A DNA stretch of 64,000 bases from Pseudobutyrivibrio xylanivorans (lineage in GTDB: Bacteria; Bacillota; Clostridia; Lachnospirales; Lachnospiraceae), in the NCBI RefSeq assembly GCF_010906925.1, contig NZ_VTVE01000003.1:248001-312000 (forward strand), given 5' to 3'. The notes below the pieces were generated by a model, which worked only from the letters and a program-made list of their open reading frames with translations, did not search any database and was not told where the DNA came from. Made by a program: the position numbers and the translations under genes. How positions within the stretch are numbered: the stretch's first letter is position 1; every line of letters begins with the position of its first letter. Below, one piece after another: positions 18,182 to 28,719 of the stretch.

Positions 18182-19491
18182 TGAAAAAGGCAGAATTGGG
18201 TAAATATATAGCAGATAAAAAAACACTTATCAGTATGGTAGCAAATATGTTTATTAAAGGCGCGGGTTTTTTATTAAGCTATTTGTATATACCGTTATTG
18301 CTTTCTTATTTAGAAGATGAAAAATATGGATTGTGGGCGACAGTTCTATCTATTGGAACTTGGATAACGCTTTGTGATGTTGGAATAGGAGGAGGCTTAA
18401 GAAATATATTAACAGCTGAGATATCAAAAAAACAGTATGAAAAGGCAAAGGAATCAGTTTCTACAGCATTTTGTGTACTTTCAATTTTATCGTTTTGCTT
18501 ATGGCTTGTTTTGGTTTTTGTAACTATATCATATGGATGGTCACGTTTATTTGGTACTAGAATAAGTTTAAATGTGGCAATGTTTATTAGCTATTCGTTT
18601 ATTTGCATTAATTTGATTTTATCTTTAGTTAATGTAATCCTATATTCGTTACAGATTTCGGAGCAAGTAGGATTAGTAAATTTGTTGGGGGGAATAATTA
18701 ATCTTATAGGGATAATGTATATAAGTTCATTTTCACACGCCAATATTATTTATGTGGCGATAGTTTATGGATTGAGTATTACGGTTCCTACGATAGTCAA
18801 TAATTATTGGGTTTTTAGAAAATATTCGTATTTAAAACCTAGTCTAAAATTTTTTAATAATGGAAAAACCAAAGAGCTACTTTCTTTAGGAGTGATTTTT
18901 TTTGTATTACAAATAGCAGGTTTGATGCTGATGGCGACTGATAATATTATTATTACAAGATTATTTGGTAGTGCAAAGGTTACACCAATAGAAATAGCAA
19001 ATAAATTATTTAGTATTATAAAAGCATTTTTTGCTGCATTAGTTATACCGGTTTGGTCACGAACTACTATGGCATTTACGGAGCGTGATTTCGCATGGAT
19101 TAAGAAAATGTACAGTCAACTCATTTTATTTTTAGTTGTTTTTGGAGTTGGAGTTATAGTTTTGTGTACTATTGTCCATCCAATCTGTAAAATATGGTTA
19201 GGTAAAGATATTGAATTTGGTAATGGGGTTTTAACTATAATTGCATTTGGAACGTTTGCTGAAATGGTTAATACTGCATTTTATAGTTTATTAAATGGAC
19301 TTGGAAGGATAAAGATACAGCTATTGGTTTCAGTTATACAAATAGTTTTAAACATTCCGCTTTCAATTTATCTTGCTACTTCATGCGGTATGGGAGTGTT
19401 AGGAGTAAAACTGTCTACTACATTATTGTTTGTGTTTGGCTGTTTTGTTTATATTATTTATACAAATATTAGCATTAAAAGTCTAGAATAG
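18181..19491 (+). CDS. wzx: polysaccharide flippase, Wzx/MOP superfamily
   Basis: The 436-residue protein has about twelve membrane helices and the MOP-type N-terminus (ISMVANMFIKGAGFLLSYLYIPLLLSYL, LWATVLSIGTWITLCDVGIGGGLRN). Such flippases move undecaprenyl-pyrophosphate-linked repeat units to the outer face for Wzy polymerisation. Its start overlaps the stop of the abequosyltransferase-like gene. This is notable because the same locus also has a Wzm/Wzt ABC exporter, the alternative export route. The DNA is AT-rich, like the preceding 8 kb. Confidence 0.9.
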   Translation: MKKAELGKYIADKKTLISMVANMFIKGAGFLLSYLYIPLLLSYLEDEKYGLWATVLSIGTWITLCDVGIGGGLRNILTAEISKKQYEKAKESVSTAFCVLSILSFCLWLVLVFVTISYGWSRLFGTRISLNVAMFISYSFICINLILSLVNVILYSLQISEQVGLVNLLGGIINLIGIMYISSFSHANIIYVAIVYGLSITVPTIVNNYWVFRKYSYLKPSLKFFNNGKTKELLSLGVIFFVLQIAGLMLMATDNIIITRLFGSAKVTPIEIANKLFSIIKAFFAALVIPVWSRTTMAFTERDFAWIKKMYSQLILFLVVFGVGVIVLCTIVHPICKIWLGKDIEFGNGVLTIIAFGTFAEMVNTAFYSLLNGLGRIKIQLLVSVIQIVLNIPLSIYLATSCGMGVLGVKLSTTLLFVFGCFVYIIYTNISIKSLE

Positions 19492-19545
19492 GTAAGATAG
19501 AATTTTTGAAATAGCAACAATATTACAAAAATAAGGAGATTATTA

Positions 19546-20322
19546 ATGAAAGTAGTATTACTTGCAGGAGGATATGGAACACGTATTTCGGAAGAATCAC
19601 AATATAAACCTAAACCAATGATTGAAATAGGGGGCAAACCAATTTTATGGCACATTATGAAAGAGTATTCGTATTATGGATACAATGAGTTTGTTATTTG
19701 TGCAGGTTATATGCAACACTATATCAAAGAATGGTTTGCTGATTATTTTTTGCATAACAGCGATATTACATTTGATTATACTAATGGTGAGAGAAATATC
19801 ATTGTTCATGATCAGTATCTAGATAAATGGAAGGTAACAGTTGTTGATACAGGCCTTAAGACTATGACAGGTGGTCGTATTAAGCGAATCCAGAAGTATA
19901 TTGGAGATGAGCCATTTCTAATGACTTATGGTGATGGGGTTTGTGATGTAAATATTAATGAGCTTGTTGAGTTTCATAAGTCTCATGGAAAGATAGCAAC
20001 TCTTACAGCTGTTCGTCAGGACCAATCAAAAGGGGTTTTGGATATTGGTGGTGACAACGCGGTAAAGCGATTTAGAGAGAAGAGAGCATCGGATGGTGTG
20101 CCTATTAATGCTGGTTATATGGTCCTTCAGCCTGAAATATTTGATTACATTGAAGGTGATGATACCGTATTTGAGCGTGAGCCACTAGAGAAACTCGCCT
20201 CTCAAGGAGAGCTTATGAGTTACACTTATGATGGATTTTGGCAGTGCATGGATACCAAGCATGAGATGGACAAATTAAATGAGATGCTTGAAAAAGGAAA
20301 AGCTCCATGGAAAAAATGGTAA
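19546..20322 (+). CDS. rfbF: glucose-1-phosphate cytidylyltransferase
   Basis: The 258-residue nucleotidyltransferase makes CDP-glucose from CTP and glucose-1-phosphate, the first step to CDP-3,6-dideoxyhexoses. MKVVLLAGGYGTRISEES is the signature loop, PKPMIEIGGKPILWHIM follows, and LMTYGDGVCDVNI and the C-terminal DGFWQCMDTKHEMDKLNEM match RfbF/DdhA closely. Length agrees with the family (about 257). A strong AAGGAG site precedes the ATG. The enzyme using its product (CDP-glucose 4,6-dehydratase) is not adjacent but lies at 41120. Confidence 0.97.
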   Translation: MKVVLLAGGYGTRISEESQYKPKPMIEIGGKPILWHIMKEYSYYGYNEFVICAGYMQHYIKEWFADYFLHNSDITFDYTNGERNIIVHDQYLDKWKVTVVDTGLKTMTGGRIKRIQKYIGDEPFLMTYGDGVCDVNINELVEFHKSHGKIATLTAVRQDQSKGVLDIGGDNAVKRFREKRASDGVPINAGYMVLQPEIFDYIEGDDTVFEREPLEKLASQGELMSYTYDGFWQCMDTKHEMDKLNEMLEKGKAPWKKW

Positions 20323-20373
20323 TTTAAACTCGCTATGAAATAGTATATATAAATTTTAGGAATGAGGAATTTT

Positions 20374-21738
20374 ATGTCTAATTGGAAAACCGAAGAAGAA
20401 GCTAGAGAGCAGATTAAGGCTCTTGTAGCAGATTTTTATCATGATTTTAAAGCTCCAAAGGAGTCAAAGGAGAACTTTAAGCCAGGCGATAGAATTAGTT
20501 ATGCAAGCCGTGTATATGATGAGAAAGAGATGCAATCCCTTACAGATGCAATGCTTGATTTCTGGCTTACAACAGGTCGTTTTTCGGACCAGTTTGAAAA
20601 GGAGTTTGCACAGTGGATTGGTGTTAAGTTTGCTCACCTTGTAAACTCAGGTTCATCCGCTAATCTTATTGCATTTATGACGCTTACAGCGCCAGAACTT
20701 GGTGATAGACAGATTAAGCGTGGTGATGAAGTGATTACTGTTGCGGCAGGATTCCCTACAACAGTTACACCTATGATTCAGTATGGAGCAGTTCCAGTAT
20801 TTGTAGATGTCACTGTTCCTCAGTACAATATTGATGTTACAAAGCTTGAGGCAGCACTTAGTCCAAAGACTAAGGCTGTTATGATTGCACATACACTTGG
20901 TAACCCATTTGATTTAAAGGCAGTAAAGTCATTCTGTGACAAGCACAATTTATGGCTTGTAGAGGATAACTGCGATGCACTTGGAACTAAGTATACAATC
21001 GATGGCGAGACTAGATTCTCAGGTACATGGGGAGATATAGGTACGTCATCATTCTATCCACCACATCATATGACAATGGGTGAGGGCGGTTGCGTTTATA
21101 CTAACAACCCACAGCTTCATAGACTTATACTTTCATTCCGTGACTGGGGACGTGATTGTATTTGCCCTTCTGGTCAGGACAACTTCTGTGGACATAGATA
21201 TGATGGTCAATATGGTCAGCTTCCACAGGGATATGATCACAAGTATGTATACAGCCACTTTGGTTACAACCTTAAGGTTACAGATTTACAGGCTGCAGTA
21301 GGCGTGGAGCAGCTCAAGAAGTTCCCTTCATTCATCGAGAGACGACGTCATAACTGGGCTAGACTTCACGATGCTCTTGCTAAGAGCTCAGCAGCTGACA
21401 AGCTCATCCTTCCAGCTCCAGCAGAGAATTCTGAGCCTAGCTGGTTTGGTTTCCTTATCTCTGTTAAGCCAGAGAGCGGTGTAAAGAGAAACGATGTTAC
21501 AAAGTATATCGAGGAGCACAATGTTCAGACTAGACTCCTCTTCTCTGGTAATCTAATTAAGCATCCATGCTTTGATCAGATTAGAGATACAGATGCTTAT
21601 CGTGTAGTTGGTGAGCTTGAGAATACAGAGTACATTATGAACAATACATTCTGGGTAGGTGTATATCCAGGAATGACAGATGAGATGATAGATTATATGG
21701 CACAGGTAATTGTAGAGGCTATAGAGCAGAAAAAGTAG
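20374..21738 (+). CDS. rfbH: CDP-4-keto-6-deoxyglucose-3-dehydrase (E1)
   Basis: This enzyme of about 454 residues is aminotransferase-like but removes the 3-hydroxyl. In PPHHMTMGEGG (about residues 229-239) a His stands where aminotransferases carry the PLP-binding Lys, diagnostic for E1 dehydrases that use PMP. The CICPSGQDNFCGHR segment holds cysteines expected to bind the [2Fe-2S] cluster. GAGGAA just upstream favours ATG 20374 over an in-frame ATG at 20362. The reductase partner (E3) is not seen in the window and may be encoded elsewhere. Codon use is CTT/GTT-rich, like gmd. Confidence 0.95.
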   Translation: MSNWKTEEEAREQIKALVADFYHDFKAPKESKENFKPGDRISYASRVYDEKEMQSLTDAMLDFWLTTGRFSDQFEKEFAQWIGVKFAHLVNSGSSANLIAFMTLTAPELGDRQIKRGDEVITVAAGFPTTVTPMIQYGAVPVFVDVTVPQYNIDVTKLEAALSPKTKAVMIAHTLGNPFDLKAVKSFCDKHNLWLVEDNCDALGTKYTIDGETRFSGTWGDIGTSSFYPPHHMTMGEGGCVYTNNPQLHRLILSFRDWGRDCICPSGQDNFCGHRYDGQYGQLPQGYDHKYVYSHFGYNLKVTDLQAAVGVEQLKKFPSFIERRRHNWARLHDALAKSSAADKLILPAPAENSEPSWFGFLISVKPESGVKRNDVTKYIEEHNVQTRLLFSGNLIKHPCFDQIRDTDAYRVVGELENTEYIMNNTFWVGVYPGMTDEMIDYMAQVIVEAIEQKK

Positions 21739-21750
21739 GAGTTTAATAGA

Positions 21751-22659
21751 ATGATATTAATGACAGGAGCAACAGGATTTCTAGGTAGTAATCTTGCAAA
21801 AGCGCTTGTTGAACGCGGATTTGATTTAATTTGTATTTATAGAAATAGTTCATCTTTTAGTAGACTACACGATGTTTATGAAAGGATAACTTGGATACAA
21901 AATAATGAGGACGATATAACAAAAGCGTTTGAAGAGCATGAAATCGATGTTATTCTCCATTGTGCCACGGATTATGGTAGAGATAATACTTCAATGATAA
22001 GTGTTATCAAATCAAACATAGAATTTCCGTTATATCTTTTTGAATTGGCTATAAAGAATAAAGTGAAATTTTTTATAAATACAGATACTTTTTTTGAAGA
22101 TGAATTAAAGAATGGATGGATATCTAATTCAAAAGTGTATTTGAATAATTATGTTAAAACAAAGTTTTTCTTTAAAAACATAGTTAGTGAAAATATAGAG
22201 GCATATGATATTTCATTGATAAATATGAAATTGCAGCATATTTATGGAAAAAATGATGATGATACAAAATTTGTACAATTTTTGACAAATTCCTTAAAGA
22301 ATAACATGCAAAAATTAGAGTTAACAGCGGGAGTTCAAACTAGAGACTGGATATATATTGATGATGTTGTGGATGCTTATATTATAGTGATTGATAATCT
22401 TTCGAAGTTTAAAACAAGCGCGGTTTTAAATTTTGAGGTTGGAACAGGTATAGAGACTTCCTTGCGAGATTTTTGTTTGTTAATGAAGCAGATAAGCAAT
22501 GCTACAACAGAATTTGTTTTTGGAGCGAGGGAAATGAATGAAAATGAATTACTTAGTTCTAAAGCAGACAATGCTTCTTTAAGGCAACTAGGGTGGAAGC
22601 CTCAAATAAGTCTAAAAAAAGGAATTCAATTGTTATTTGATGAATCTGATCGAAAGTAG
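21751..22659 (+). CDS. CDP-abequose synthase-like SDR (RfbJ type)
   Basis: The 302-residue SDR has MILMTGATGFLGSNLA, then features of RfbJ: HCATDYG, FFINTDTFFEDE, YVKTK (catalytic Y-x3-K), INMKLQHIYGKNDDDTKF and QTRDWIYIDDVVDAYI. RfbJ reduces CDP-4-keto-3,6-dideoxyglucose at C4 to CDP-abequose. The gene is 12 bases after rfbH, and the RfbV-like transferase is nearby. CDP-paratose synthase (RfbS) is a homologous alternative, so the stereochemistry is a prediction. Base composition is more AT-rich than rfbH although the two are adjacent. Confidence 0.82.
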   Translation: MILMTGATGFLGSNLAKALVERGFDLICIYRNSSSFSRLHDVYERITWIQNNEDDITKAFEEHEIDVILHCATDYGRDNTSMISVIKSNIEFPLYLFELAIKNKVKFFINTDTFFEDELKNGWISNSKVYLNNYVKTKFFFKNIVSENIEAYDISLINMKLQHIYGKNDDDTKFVQFLTNSLKNNMQKLELTAGVQTRDWIYIDDVVDAYIIVIDNLSKFKTSAVLNFEVGTGIETSLRDFCLLMKQISNATTEFVFGAREMNENELLSSKADNASLRQLGWKPQISLKKGIQLLFDESDRK

Positions 22660-22690
22660 TCAGTAAAAAATAAGATATCAGTTAAGAATT

Positions 22691-24649
22691 ATGATGAATA
22701 TTAAAGAAAAAAATGTAAATAATAAAATAATAACATACGGGATTGTGGCGCTTGCTTCAATCCTTTTATTTGTATCATTGTTTGGAGTGACTTGTCTCAA
22801 TCCATTAAATATAGAGTGGTTATTAAAGAATCCTGATTTGTATAATCATTATTTGAAATGGGATGCATTTAGACATAGTGATTTTACTTTTCCTATTATG
22901 GGAAGTAATACCATATCTTATCCAGACTATTCATCATACATTACAAGAGATAATGTATTGTTTCTTGAGCTAATTTTTAAGATATTATCTCCTATATTAC
23001 CTGTGAGTTTCCAATACTTTGGAATATGGGGATTGATATGTTTTCTTTTACAGGGGGTATTTTCGGTAAAACTGTTTTCAAAACTCTGTGAGGATAACAA
23101 CAAGATACTTGCCTCTAGCATTATTTACTTGGTCTTTATGTCTATTATGGGCAGGATGTATATCGGAACAGCTATGTCTGCTCAGTGGATGCTTACTTTG
23201 ATGGCTATTCTATTTTTTGATTATGTAAAAAAAGTCTATAGCTTAAAGCAAGTATATTGCTATACTGGTATTATTTCTGTATTGGCAGGATTGATTTCTC
23301 CATTCTATTCAATTATGTTTTTATGTTTTTTGTTTGGATGCGCTGTTTGGGAAGGACTGAATAAATCTGAAGTAATTGCAATAAAAGCTTTTGGTATATC
23401 ATTAGTTATTAGTTATATATTATTAATTATTTTTGGTGGAACTGATGAGCTTGGTAATGGTATTACATTTAAAATGCCATTGTTGAGTTATTATGCAAAG
23501 AGTGAAGATGCCTATAGGGTCTATATAGGATTAGGAGAATTATTACTTTTACTATATATAGGCTACACATTATTCGAAGGGAAAAAGATAGTAAATATTC
23601 TGAAGAATCGATGGAGATATATAGTTTCGATTCTAGTTATTATAGCGCTTGTTGGTACAATATTGGTGTTAAAACCATCAATTAGTAGAAATATTGTTCG
23701 TACCCCAGATGCATTGAGTTTTTATAACACTTTGTTAGAAACTATAGTGGTTGCAGCATTTGTGATTGTTATTCCTATAGCATATGCGATAGTTTATGTT
23801 TTAAAACTGTATGATAAAAAGAAAATAGCACTGATTTTTGCCATAGTTCTTTTAATGCAACTTGATAATATAAATTCTGTGTATTCAGCAGCACATAGTA
23901 AAGAGTATGCAGTTAATGTATATGATATTGTGTTAGAAGATACCGAGTTTTGGAAGAGTATAGCAGATGATGGTGAATTACACGAGCTAGTATTCATGTA
24001 CAATGCTTCAAATGACGATTTGGTTCGATGGGCGCTTGATAACGAAATGGTAATATCTAAGGGTGCATATTCTAGTGATAATCATTTTAATATGTATAGT
24101 GAATTATTAGATGAACCTGATAAAAATACTATATTTATTTTTAACGCCGAAGATAAAAGTATTGATTATATGAACTATGATAATCTTCATTATTATCTAG
24201 CTGATGGATATGTAATTGGCTGTAAGAATGAATTGGAGAATGCAGAGAGTGAATCAATAACTGCAAGTCAGCTGTGTACACGAGTTTTTGAATCAGATGA
24301 AATATACGTGGAAAGTGGCTACACATTGTTTGGCAAAGAGTACATACTACAAGGGGGATATACTTTTGGACCATATTGTAGTGTGAATGATTACACTTAC
24401 ATGGCAGCTATAAAGGGATATAACCTTACTGATAATATAGATGTACAGGTATACTCTGAGCAGGGCAAGCATAATTATGAATACGAAGTGGTTGAAAAAA
24501 CAAATAAGATGTTAGTTTTAAATGTGAATGTAGATGAGCCTGCGGATAGTTTTGAGATAATGATTAGAAACAATTCGTTTAAATTTGTAGTGGTGGATAA
24601 TATTACATTGACGCCTATTGAAAAAGAAGAAGAGGGAGTAGAGGAATAA
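22691..24649 (+). CDS. DUF6311-like polytopic membrane protein with external beta-rich tail
   Basis: The 652-residue protein opens with a helix ([21 protein letters not shown]), then an outward loop [30 protein letters not shown] resembling the DUF6311 family of putative GT-C transferases. About eleven further helices run to residue 395. The last 260 residues are soluble, with [15 protein letters not shown]-type beta strands, possibly a carbohydrate-binding module outside the cell. Two in-frame ATGs (22691, 22694) are equally good and no strong ribosome binding site is seen. Its stop overlaps the ugd start (TAATG). Confidence 0.7.
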   Translation: MMNIKEKNVNNKIITYGIVALASILLFVSLFGVTCLNPLNIEWLLKNPDLYNHYLKWDAFRHSDFTFPIMGSNTISYPDYSSYITRDNVLFLELIFKILSPILPVSFQYFGIWGLICFLLQGVFSVKLFSKLCEDNNKILASSIIYLVFMSIMGRMYIGTAMSAQWMLTLMAILFFDYVKKVYSLKQVYCYTGIISVLAGLISPFYSIMFLCFLFGCAVWEGLNKSEVIAIKAFGISLVISYILLIIFGGTDELGNGITFKMPLLSYYAKSEDAYRVYIGLGELLLLLYIGYTLFEGKKIVNILKNRWRYIVSILVIIALVGTILVLKPSISRNIVRTPDALSFYNTLLETIVVAAFVIVIPIAYAIVYVLKLYDKKKIALIFAIVLLMQLDNINSVYSAAHSKEYAVNVYDIVLEDTEFWKSIADDGELHELVFMYNASNDDLVRWALDNEMVISKGAYSSDNHFNMYSELLDEPDKNTIFIFNAEDKSIDYMNYDNLHYYLADGYVIGCKNELENAESESITASQLCTRVFESDEIYVESGYTLFGKEYILQGGYTFGPYCSVNDYTYMAAIKGYNLTDNIDVQVYSEQGKHNYEYEVVEKTNKMLVLNVNVDEPADSFEIMIRNNSFKFVVVDNITLTPIEKEEEGVEE

Positions 24650-25893
24650 TGGAAAAAAGTATAGCTGTAGCAGGAACAGGATATGTAGGATTATCACTAG
24701 CTGTATTATTAGCGCAGAATAATCACGTGACTGCTGTAGATGTAATACAAGAAAAAGTTGAGTTGATTAATAATAGAAAATCTCCTATTCAAGATGAGTA
24801 TATTGAGAAGTATCTAGCAGAAAAAGAATTGGATTTAACTGCTACACTTGATGGGGCCTCAGCATACAAGGATGCAGAATTTGTGATTATTGCAGCACCT
24901 ACCAATTACGATAGTAAGATGAATCATTTTGATACATCTGCTGTCGAGCAGGTAATAGAGCTTGTACTTTCTGTTAATCCAAATGCGATAATGGTTATCA
25001 AAAGTACTATACCGGTAGGATATACAGAGTCAGTTCGTAAAAAATATAATACAAGGAATATCATTTTTAGCCCAGAGTTTCTTAGAGAGTCAAAGGCTTT
25101 ATATGACAATCTTTACCCATCTAGAATTATAGTGTCTACAGACAAAAATGATGAAAGATTAGTAAAGGCGGCCCATGAGTTTGCAGATTTACTTAAAGAG
25201 GGAGCGATTAAAGAAGATGTAGAGACTCTTTTTATGGGATTCACTGAAGCAGAGGCGGTAAAGCTTTTTGCTAATACATATTTAGCCCTTAGAGTATCAT
25301 ATTTTAATGAGTTGGATACTTATGCTGAATTAAAGGGATTAAATTCTCAAAAAATAATTGAGGGTGTAGGTCTAGATCCAAGAATTGGTTCACACTATAA
25401 CAATCCATCATTTGGATACGGCGGTTATTGCCTACCAAAGGATACAAAGCAATTATTGGCTAACTATGCAGATGTGCCACAGAATATGATTTCTGCAATA
25501 GTTGAAAGTAATAGAACACGTAAAGATTATGTTGCAGAAAGAGTGCTTAACATAGCAGGATTTTATGGTGACTATAATCGTGGCGATTTTCCACCAAATG
25601 TTGAAAAAGAGTGCGTAGTTGGTGTATATCGACTTACTATGAAAAGCAACTCTGATAATTTTAGACAAAGCTCTATTCAGGGTGTAATGAAGCGAATTAA
25701 GGCAAAAGGAGCAACTGTAATCATTTATGAGCCAACTTTAGAGAATAATAGTACATTCTTTGGAAGTAGAGTGGTAAATGATTTAGACGTGTTTAAAGAA
25801 AAATGTCAGTGTATTATTGCTAATAGATATGACTCTTGTTTGGACGATGTTGCGGATAAGGTGTATACTAGAGACTTGTTTAGAAGAGATTAA
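24649..25893 (+). CDS. ugd: UDP-glucose 6-dehydrogenase family enzyme
   Basis: The 414-residue enzyme should oxidise UDP-glucose to UDP-glucuronate with two NAD+. [17 protein letters not shown] is the NAD loop, [12 protein letters not shown] and [12 protein letters not shown] are family blocks, and [15 protein letters not shown] (about residues 256-270) contains the catalytic cysteine. The C-terminal domain is complete. UDP-ManNAc dehydrogenases share the fold, but length and motifs fit the short bacterial Ugd. It opens an apparent operon running through the aminotransferase, GT2, SDR, ATP-grasp and SMR genes. Confidence 0.92.
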   Translation: MEKSIAVAGTGYVGLSLAVLLAQNNHVTAVDVIQEKVELINNRKSPIQDEYIEKYLAEKELDLTATLDGASAYKDAEFVIIAAPTNYDSKMNHFDTSAVEQVIELVLSVNPNAIMVIKSTIPVGYTESVRKKYNTRNIIFSPEFLRESKALYDNLYPSRIIVSTDKNDERLVKAAHEFADLLKEGAIKEDVETLFMGFTEAEAVKLFANTYLALRVSYFNELDTYAELKGLNSQKIIEGVGLDPRIGSHYNNPSFGYGGYCLPKDTKQLLANYADVPQNMISAIVESNRTRKDYVAERVLNIAGFYGDYNRGDFPPNVEKECVVGVYRLTMKSNSDNFRQSSIQGVMKRIKAKGATVIIYEPTLENNSTFFGSRVVNDLDVFKEKCQCIIANRYDSCLDDVADKVYTRDLFRRD

Positions 25894-25910
25894 AGGATAT
25901 AGATAGTTTT

Positions 25911-27542
25911 ATGTTTGGAATAATTGTACTAATACTCGCATCTATCATTGAGATGGTGCTTATAATTAAAAAGAAATCTATCGGCACATTATTTATTGCG
26001 GTATGTGTGGAATCTTTATTACTTGTTATATATTCCATATTAACCTATGGCCAGACATTTATTCATTCAGATGTAGCAACACCGATACTGTTATGGGAAA
26101 GTATAGTTAAAAATCATAATTTATTTCCTGCGTCTTTTAATTACGCCAATGGTGATGTTTGGTTTTTATCATTACAATTATTCTGTGCAATTCCTTCTAT
26201 TTTTATTAAGAGCCAGAGTTTGGTTAGAATGTTGGCATCGGCACAATTTGTCATAGTTGCAGTATTAGGAATAGTATATGCTTCTAAGAAATTATTTAAG
26301 GATAATTCTTGGTCATTGATTGTTCCAATTATATTTCTGATGATAACTGGTCAGAGGAGTATGCTTATTTATGAGGCAGGATATATATCCCTTGTATTAT
26401 GGCTAACTCTTGTTCCAAGTTTATTTTATGTAGTAATTAACGGGCGGGCCAAACTAGGAATAGTTCAGTTTTTATTGCTTACTGCATTGGTTATGGCATC
26501 GCCTATCAGATATGCTGCTGAGTTGATATTGCCTTTATTACTTGCTTACATTTACGTTGAGTTTATTGCTGAAAAGGCAGAGTTTACATTTAAATCATTT
26601 TATAAATCAATGATTAAGCCGGCGGTATTATTAGTAGTGCCTACAGTAATAGGTTCAATATTATATAGTTGGTTATGCTCTTGGCATAACATGAATATTA
26701 CAGATACAAGTAGCACTGTTTTTGTTAGTTCTGTTTGGGAAATTTGGCAAAATATTCAATCGTCAGTCCTCAATCTTTATTCTTGCTTTGGATACTTTGG
26801 CGGTGCTTCTTTGTTTTCACTAGAAGGAATTAGTAATCTCATAAGCATCGTTTTATGTACACTAGTATGTATTGTTGTGCCATATTTACAACTGAAGCGA
26901 TTGAATAATGAGTCTAAGAGCGTACAGTACTTTTATGTTTTTGCGATGGCGCACAATGCTGTTTTATTTATGACTTGTGTATTCTTTGGGCAGGCTGCGG
27001 TTGTAAGATATTTGCTCACAACAGTCGTATTGTTTATTGTGATTTCAGCTAGATATATCTATGCTTATTGGCTTAGAGAAGACGTAGCAGGAAGAGTACT
27101 TGCCTATAGCTTTATCTTTTGTGTGATAATTGAGGGTGGATTAATTACTTCCGGAACTTTCGGATGGAAAGATACTCTGTTGCAGAAAAAAGAATTGGCA
27201 AATATTCTAGAGGAAAATGATTTAAAAAAGGGATATGCTTCATATTGGAATGCATATAATAACGAGGTTTATGCAGATTTAGAAGTTGATTTTGGTGCTA
27301 TAATTATTGAGTCAGATGGGCTGACACCTTTTTATTGGTTAGTGGATAATTCTGCTTTTACACCAGAATACGAAAAGACATTTTTGTTACTTACTACAGA
27401 AGAACATGACTCATTAGGGTTTAATATCGTTAACACATTTGGTGCTCCATCTCAGGAGCTTGATAATGGAGAATACTATATACTAGTTTTTGATTATGAT
27501 ATAGTTCAAAATATGAAGGGCTTTTCTACTAATAAACAGTAG
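25911..27542 (+). CDS. polytopic membrane protein, possible GT-C transferase
   Basis: This 543-residue protein has about twelve hydrophobic segments and an outward C-terminal domain of about 120 residues (KKELANILEENDLKKGYASYWNAY onward). The first large loop, YGQTFIHSDVATPILLWESIVKN, contains an Asp typical of GT-C active sites using polyprenyl-phosphate sugars. Its position between ugd and an aminotransferase/GT2 pair fits an ArnT-like role, placing the lipid-carried sugar on a surface glycan. No family name can be given with confidence. Confidence 0.7.
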   Translation: MFGIIVLILASIIEMVLIIKKKSIGTLFIAVCVESLLLVIYSILTYGQTFIHSDVATPILLWESIVKNHNLFPASFNYANGDVWFLSLQLFCAIPSIFIKSQSLVRMLASAQFVIVAVLGIVYASKKLFKDNSWSLIVPIIFLMITGQRSMLIYEAGYISLVLWLTLVPSLFYVVINGRAKLGIVQFLLLTALVMASPIRYAAELILPLLLAYIYVEFIAEKAEFTFKSFYKSMIKPAVLLVVPTVIGSILYSWLCSWHNMNITDTSSTVFVSSVWEIWQNIQSSVLNLYSCFGYFGGASLFSLEGISNLISIVLCTLVCIVVPYLQLKRLNNESKSVQYFYVFAMAHNAVLFMTCVFFGQAAVVRYLLTTVVLFIVISARYIYAYWLREDVAGRVLAYSFIFCVIIEGGLITSGTFGWKDTLLQKKELANILEENDLKKGYASYWNAYNNEVYADLEVDFGAIIIESDGLTPFYWLVDNSAFTPEYEKTFLLLTTEEHDSLGFNIVNTFGAPSQELDNGEYYILVFDYDIVQNMKGFSTNKQ

Positions 27543-27563
27543 AAAACCATAGGAGGTAAAAAA

Positions 27564-28697
27564 ATGGAACCCATATCTTTTAATGTTCCACCATGTGTGG
27601 GAACTGAAATAGAATATGTAGCAGATGCTATTGCAAAGCATAAAATATGCGGCGATGGTGAATATACAAAAAAGTGTAATGCTTGGATAGAGGAGAAGAC
27701 AGGTACGCCAAAGGCATTACTGACAACATCTTGCACACATGCAACCGAGATGGCAGCACTTCTTGCTGACATACAGCCAGGTGATGAAGTTATTATGCCA
27801 TCGTACACTTTTGTTTCTACAGCTGATGCATTTGTTCTTAGAGGAGCAAAAGTTGTATTCGTTGACATTCGTCCAGACACAATGAATATCGATGAGAACA
27901 AAATAGAGGCAGCTATTACCAAAAAGACTAAGGCTATAGTTCCAGTTCATTATGCAGGAGTATCTTGTGAGATGGATACAATTATGGATATAGCACGTAG
28001 ACATAATCTCGCTGTAATTGAGGATGCCGCCCAGGGTATCATGAGCACATATAAGGGACGAGCACTTGGTACTATTGGTGATTATGGCTGCTACAGTTTC
28101 CATGAGACTAAAAATTATTCCATGGGAGAGGGCGGAGCTATTCTCATTAAAAGCCCAGATATGGCAGAGCGTGCAGAGATTATTAGAGAAAAAGGAACTA
28201 ACCGTGCCAAATTCTTTAGAGGTCAGATAGATAAATATACATGGGTAGATGCTGGTTCTAGCTATTTACCAAGTGAATTGAATGCTGCATATCTATATGC
28301 TCAGCTTCAGGTGGCAGATAAGATATATGATAATCGTATGGCAGCATGGAATAAGTATTATGAATTGCTATCACCACTTGCAGATTCTGGAAAGATTGAT
28401 TTGCCAGTAGTACCAGAGGGTTGTGTTCATAATGCGCATATGTTCTACATTAAAGCAAAAGATATAGAAGAACGTACTAGATTTATTTCATACATGAAAG
28501 AAGCCGGTATAGGATGTGTGTTCCATTATATTCCATTGCATTCGGCACCTGCTGGACGCAAGTATGGACGTTTCCATGGTGAGGATATATATACAACCAA
28601 GGAGAGTGAGAGATTGGTACGTCTGCCAATGTTCTATGGTATCACAGAGGAGCAGGTAGAGTTTATTTGTGATAGAGTAAAAGCATTTTATTCTTAA
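27564..28697 (+). CDS. rffA: PLP-dependent nucleotide-sugar 4-aminotransferase (WecE/RffA type)
   Basis: The 377-residue DegT/DnrJ/EryC1 enzyme matches WecE over its length: FNVPPCVGTEIEYVADAI, CGDGEYTKKCNAW, TSCTHATEMAALL, PSYTFVSTADAFVLRGA and SFHETKNYSMGEGGA with the PLP lysine. Known WecE/RffA enzymes make dTDP-4-amino-4,6-dideoxygalactose from dTDP-4-keto-6-deoxyglucose and glutamate. No rmlA or rmlB is in the window, so the substrate must come from elsewhere or differ. AGGAGGT gives strong initiation. It is followed 22 bases later by the GT2 gene. Confidence 0.92.
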   Translation: MEPISFNVPPCVGTEIEYVADAIAKHKICGDGEYTKKCNAWIEEKTGTPKALLTTSCTHATEMAALLADIQPGDEVIMPSYTFVSTADAFVLRGAKVVFVDIRPDTMNIDENKIEAAITKKTKAIVPVHYAGVSCEMDTIMDIARRHNLAVIEDAAQGIMSTYKGRALGTIGDYGCYSFHETKNYSMGEGGAILIKSPDMAERAEIIREKGTNRAKFFRGQIDKYTWVDAGSSYLPSELNAAYLYAQLQVADKIYDNRMAAWNKYYELLSPLADSGKIDLPVVPEGCVHNAHMFYIKAKDIEERTRFISYMKEAGIGCVFHYIPLHSAPAGRKYGRFHGEDIYTTKESERLVRLPMFYGITEEQVEFICDRVKAFYS

Positions 28698-28719
28698 GGC
28701 AATAGTTAGGAGTATAAAA

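Noticed and set aside
20362-20373. Upstream ATG as the rfbH start
   Set aside because: No ribosome binding site at proper spacing; GAGGAA lies between it and ATG 20374, which it serves.
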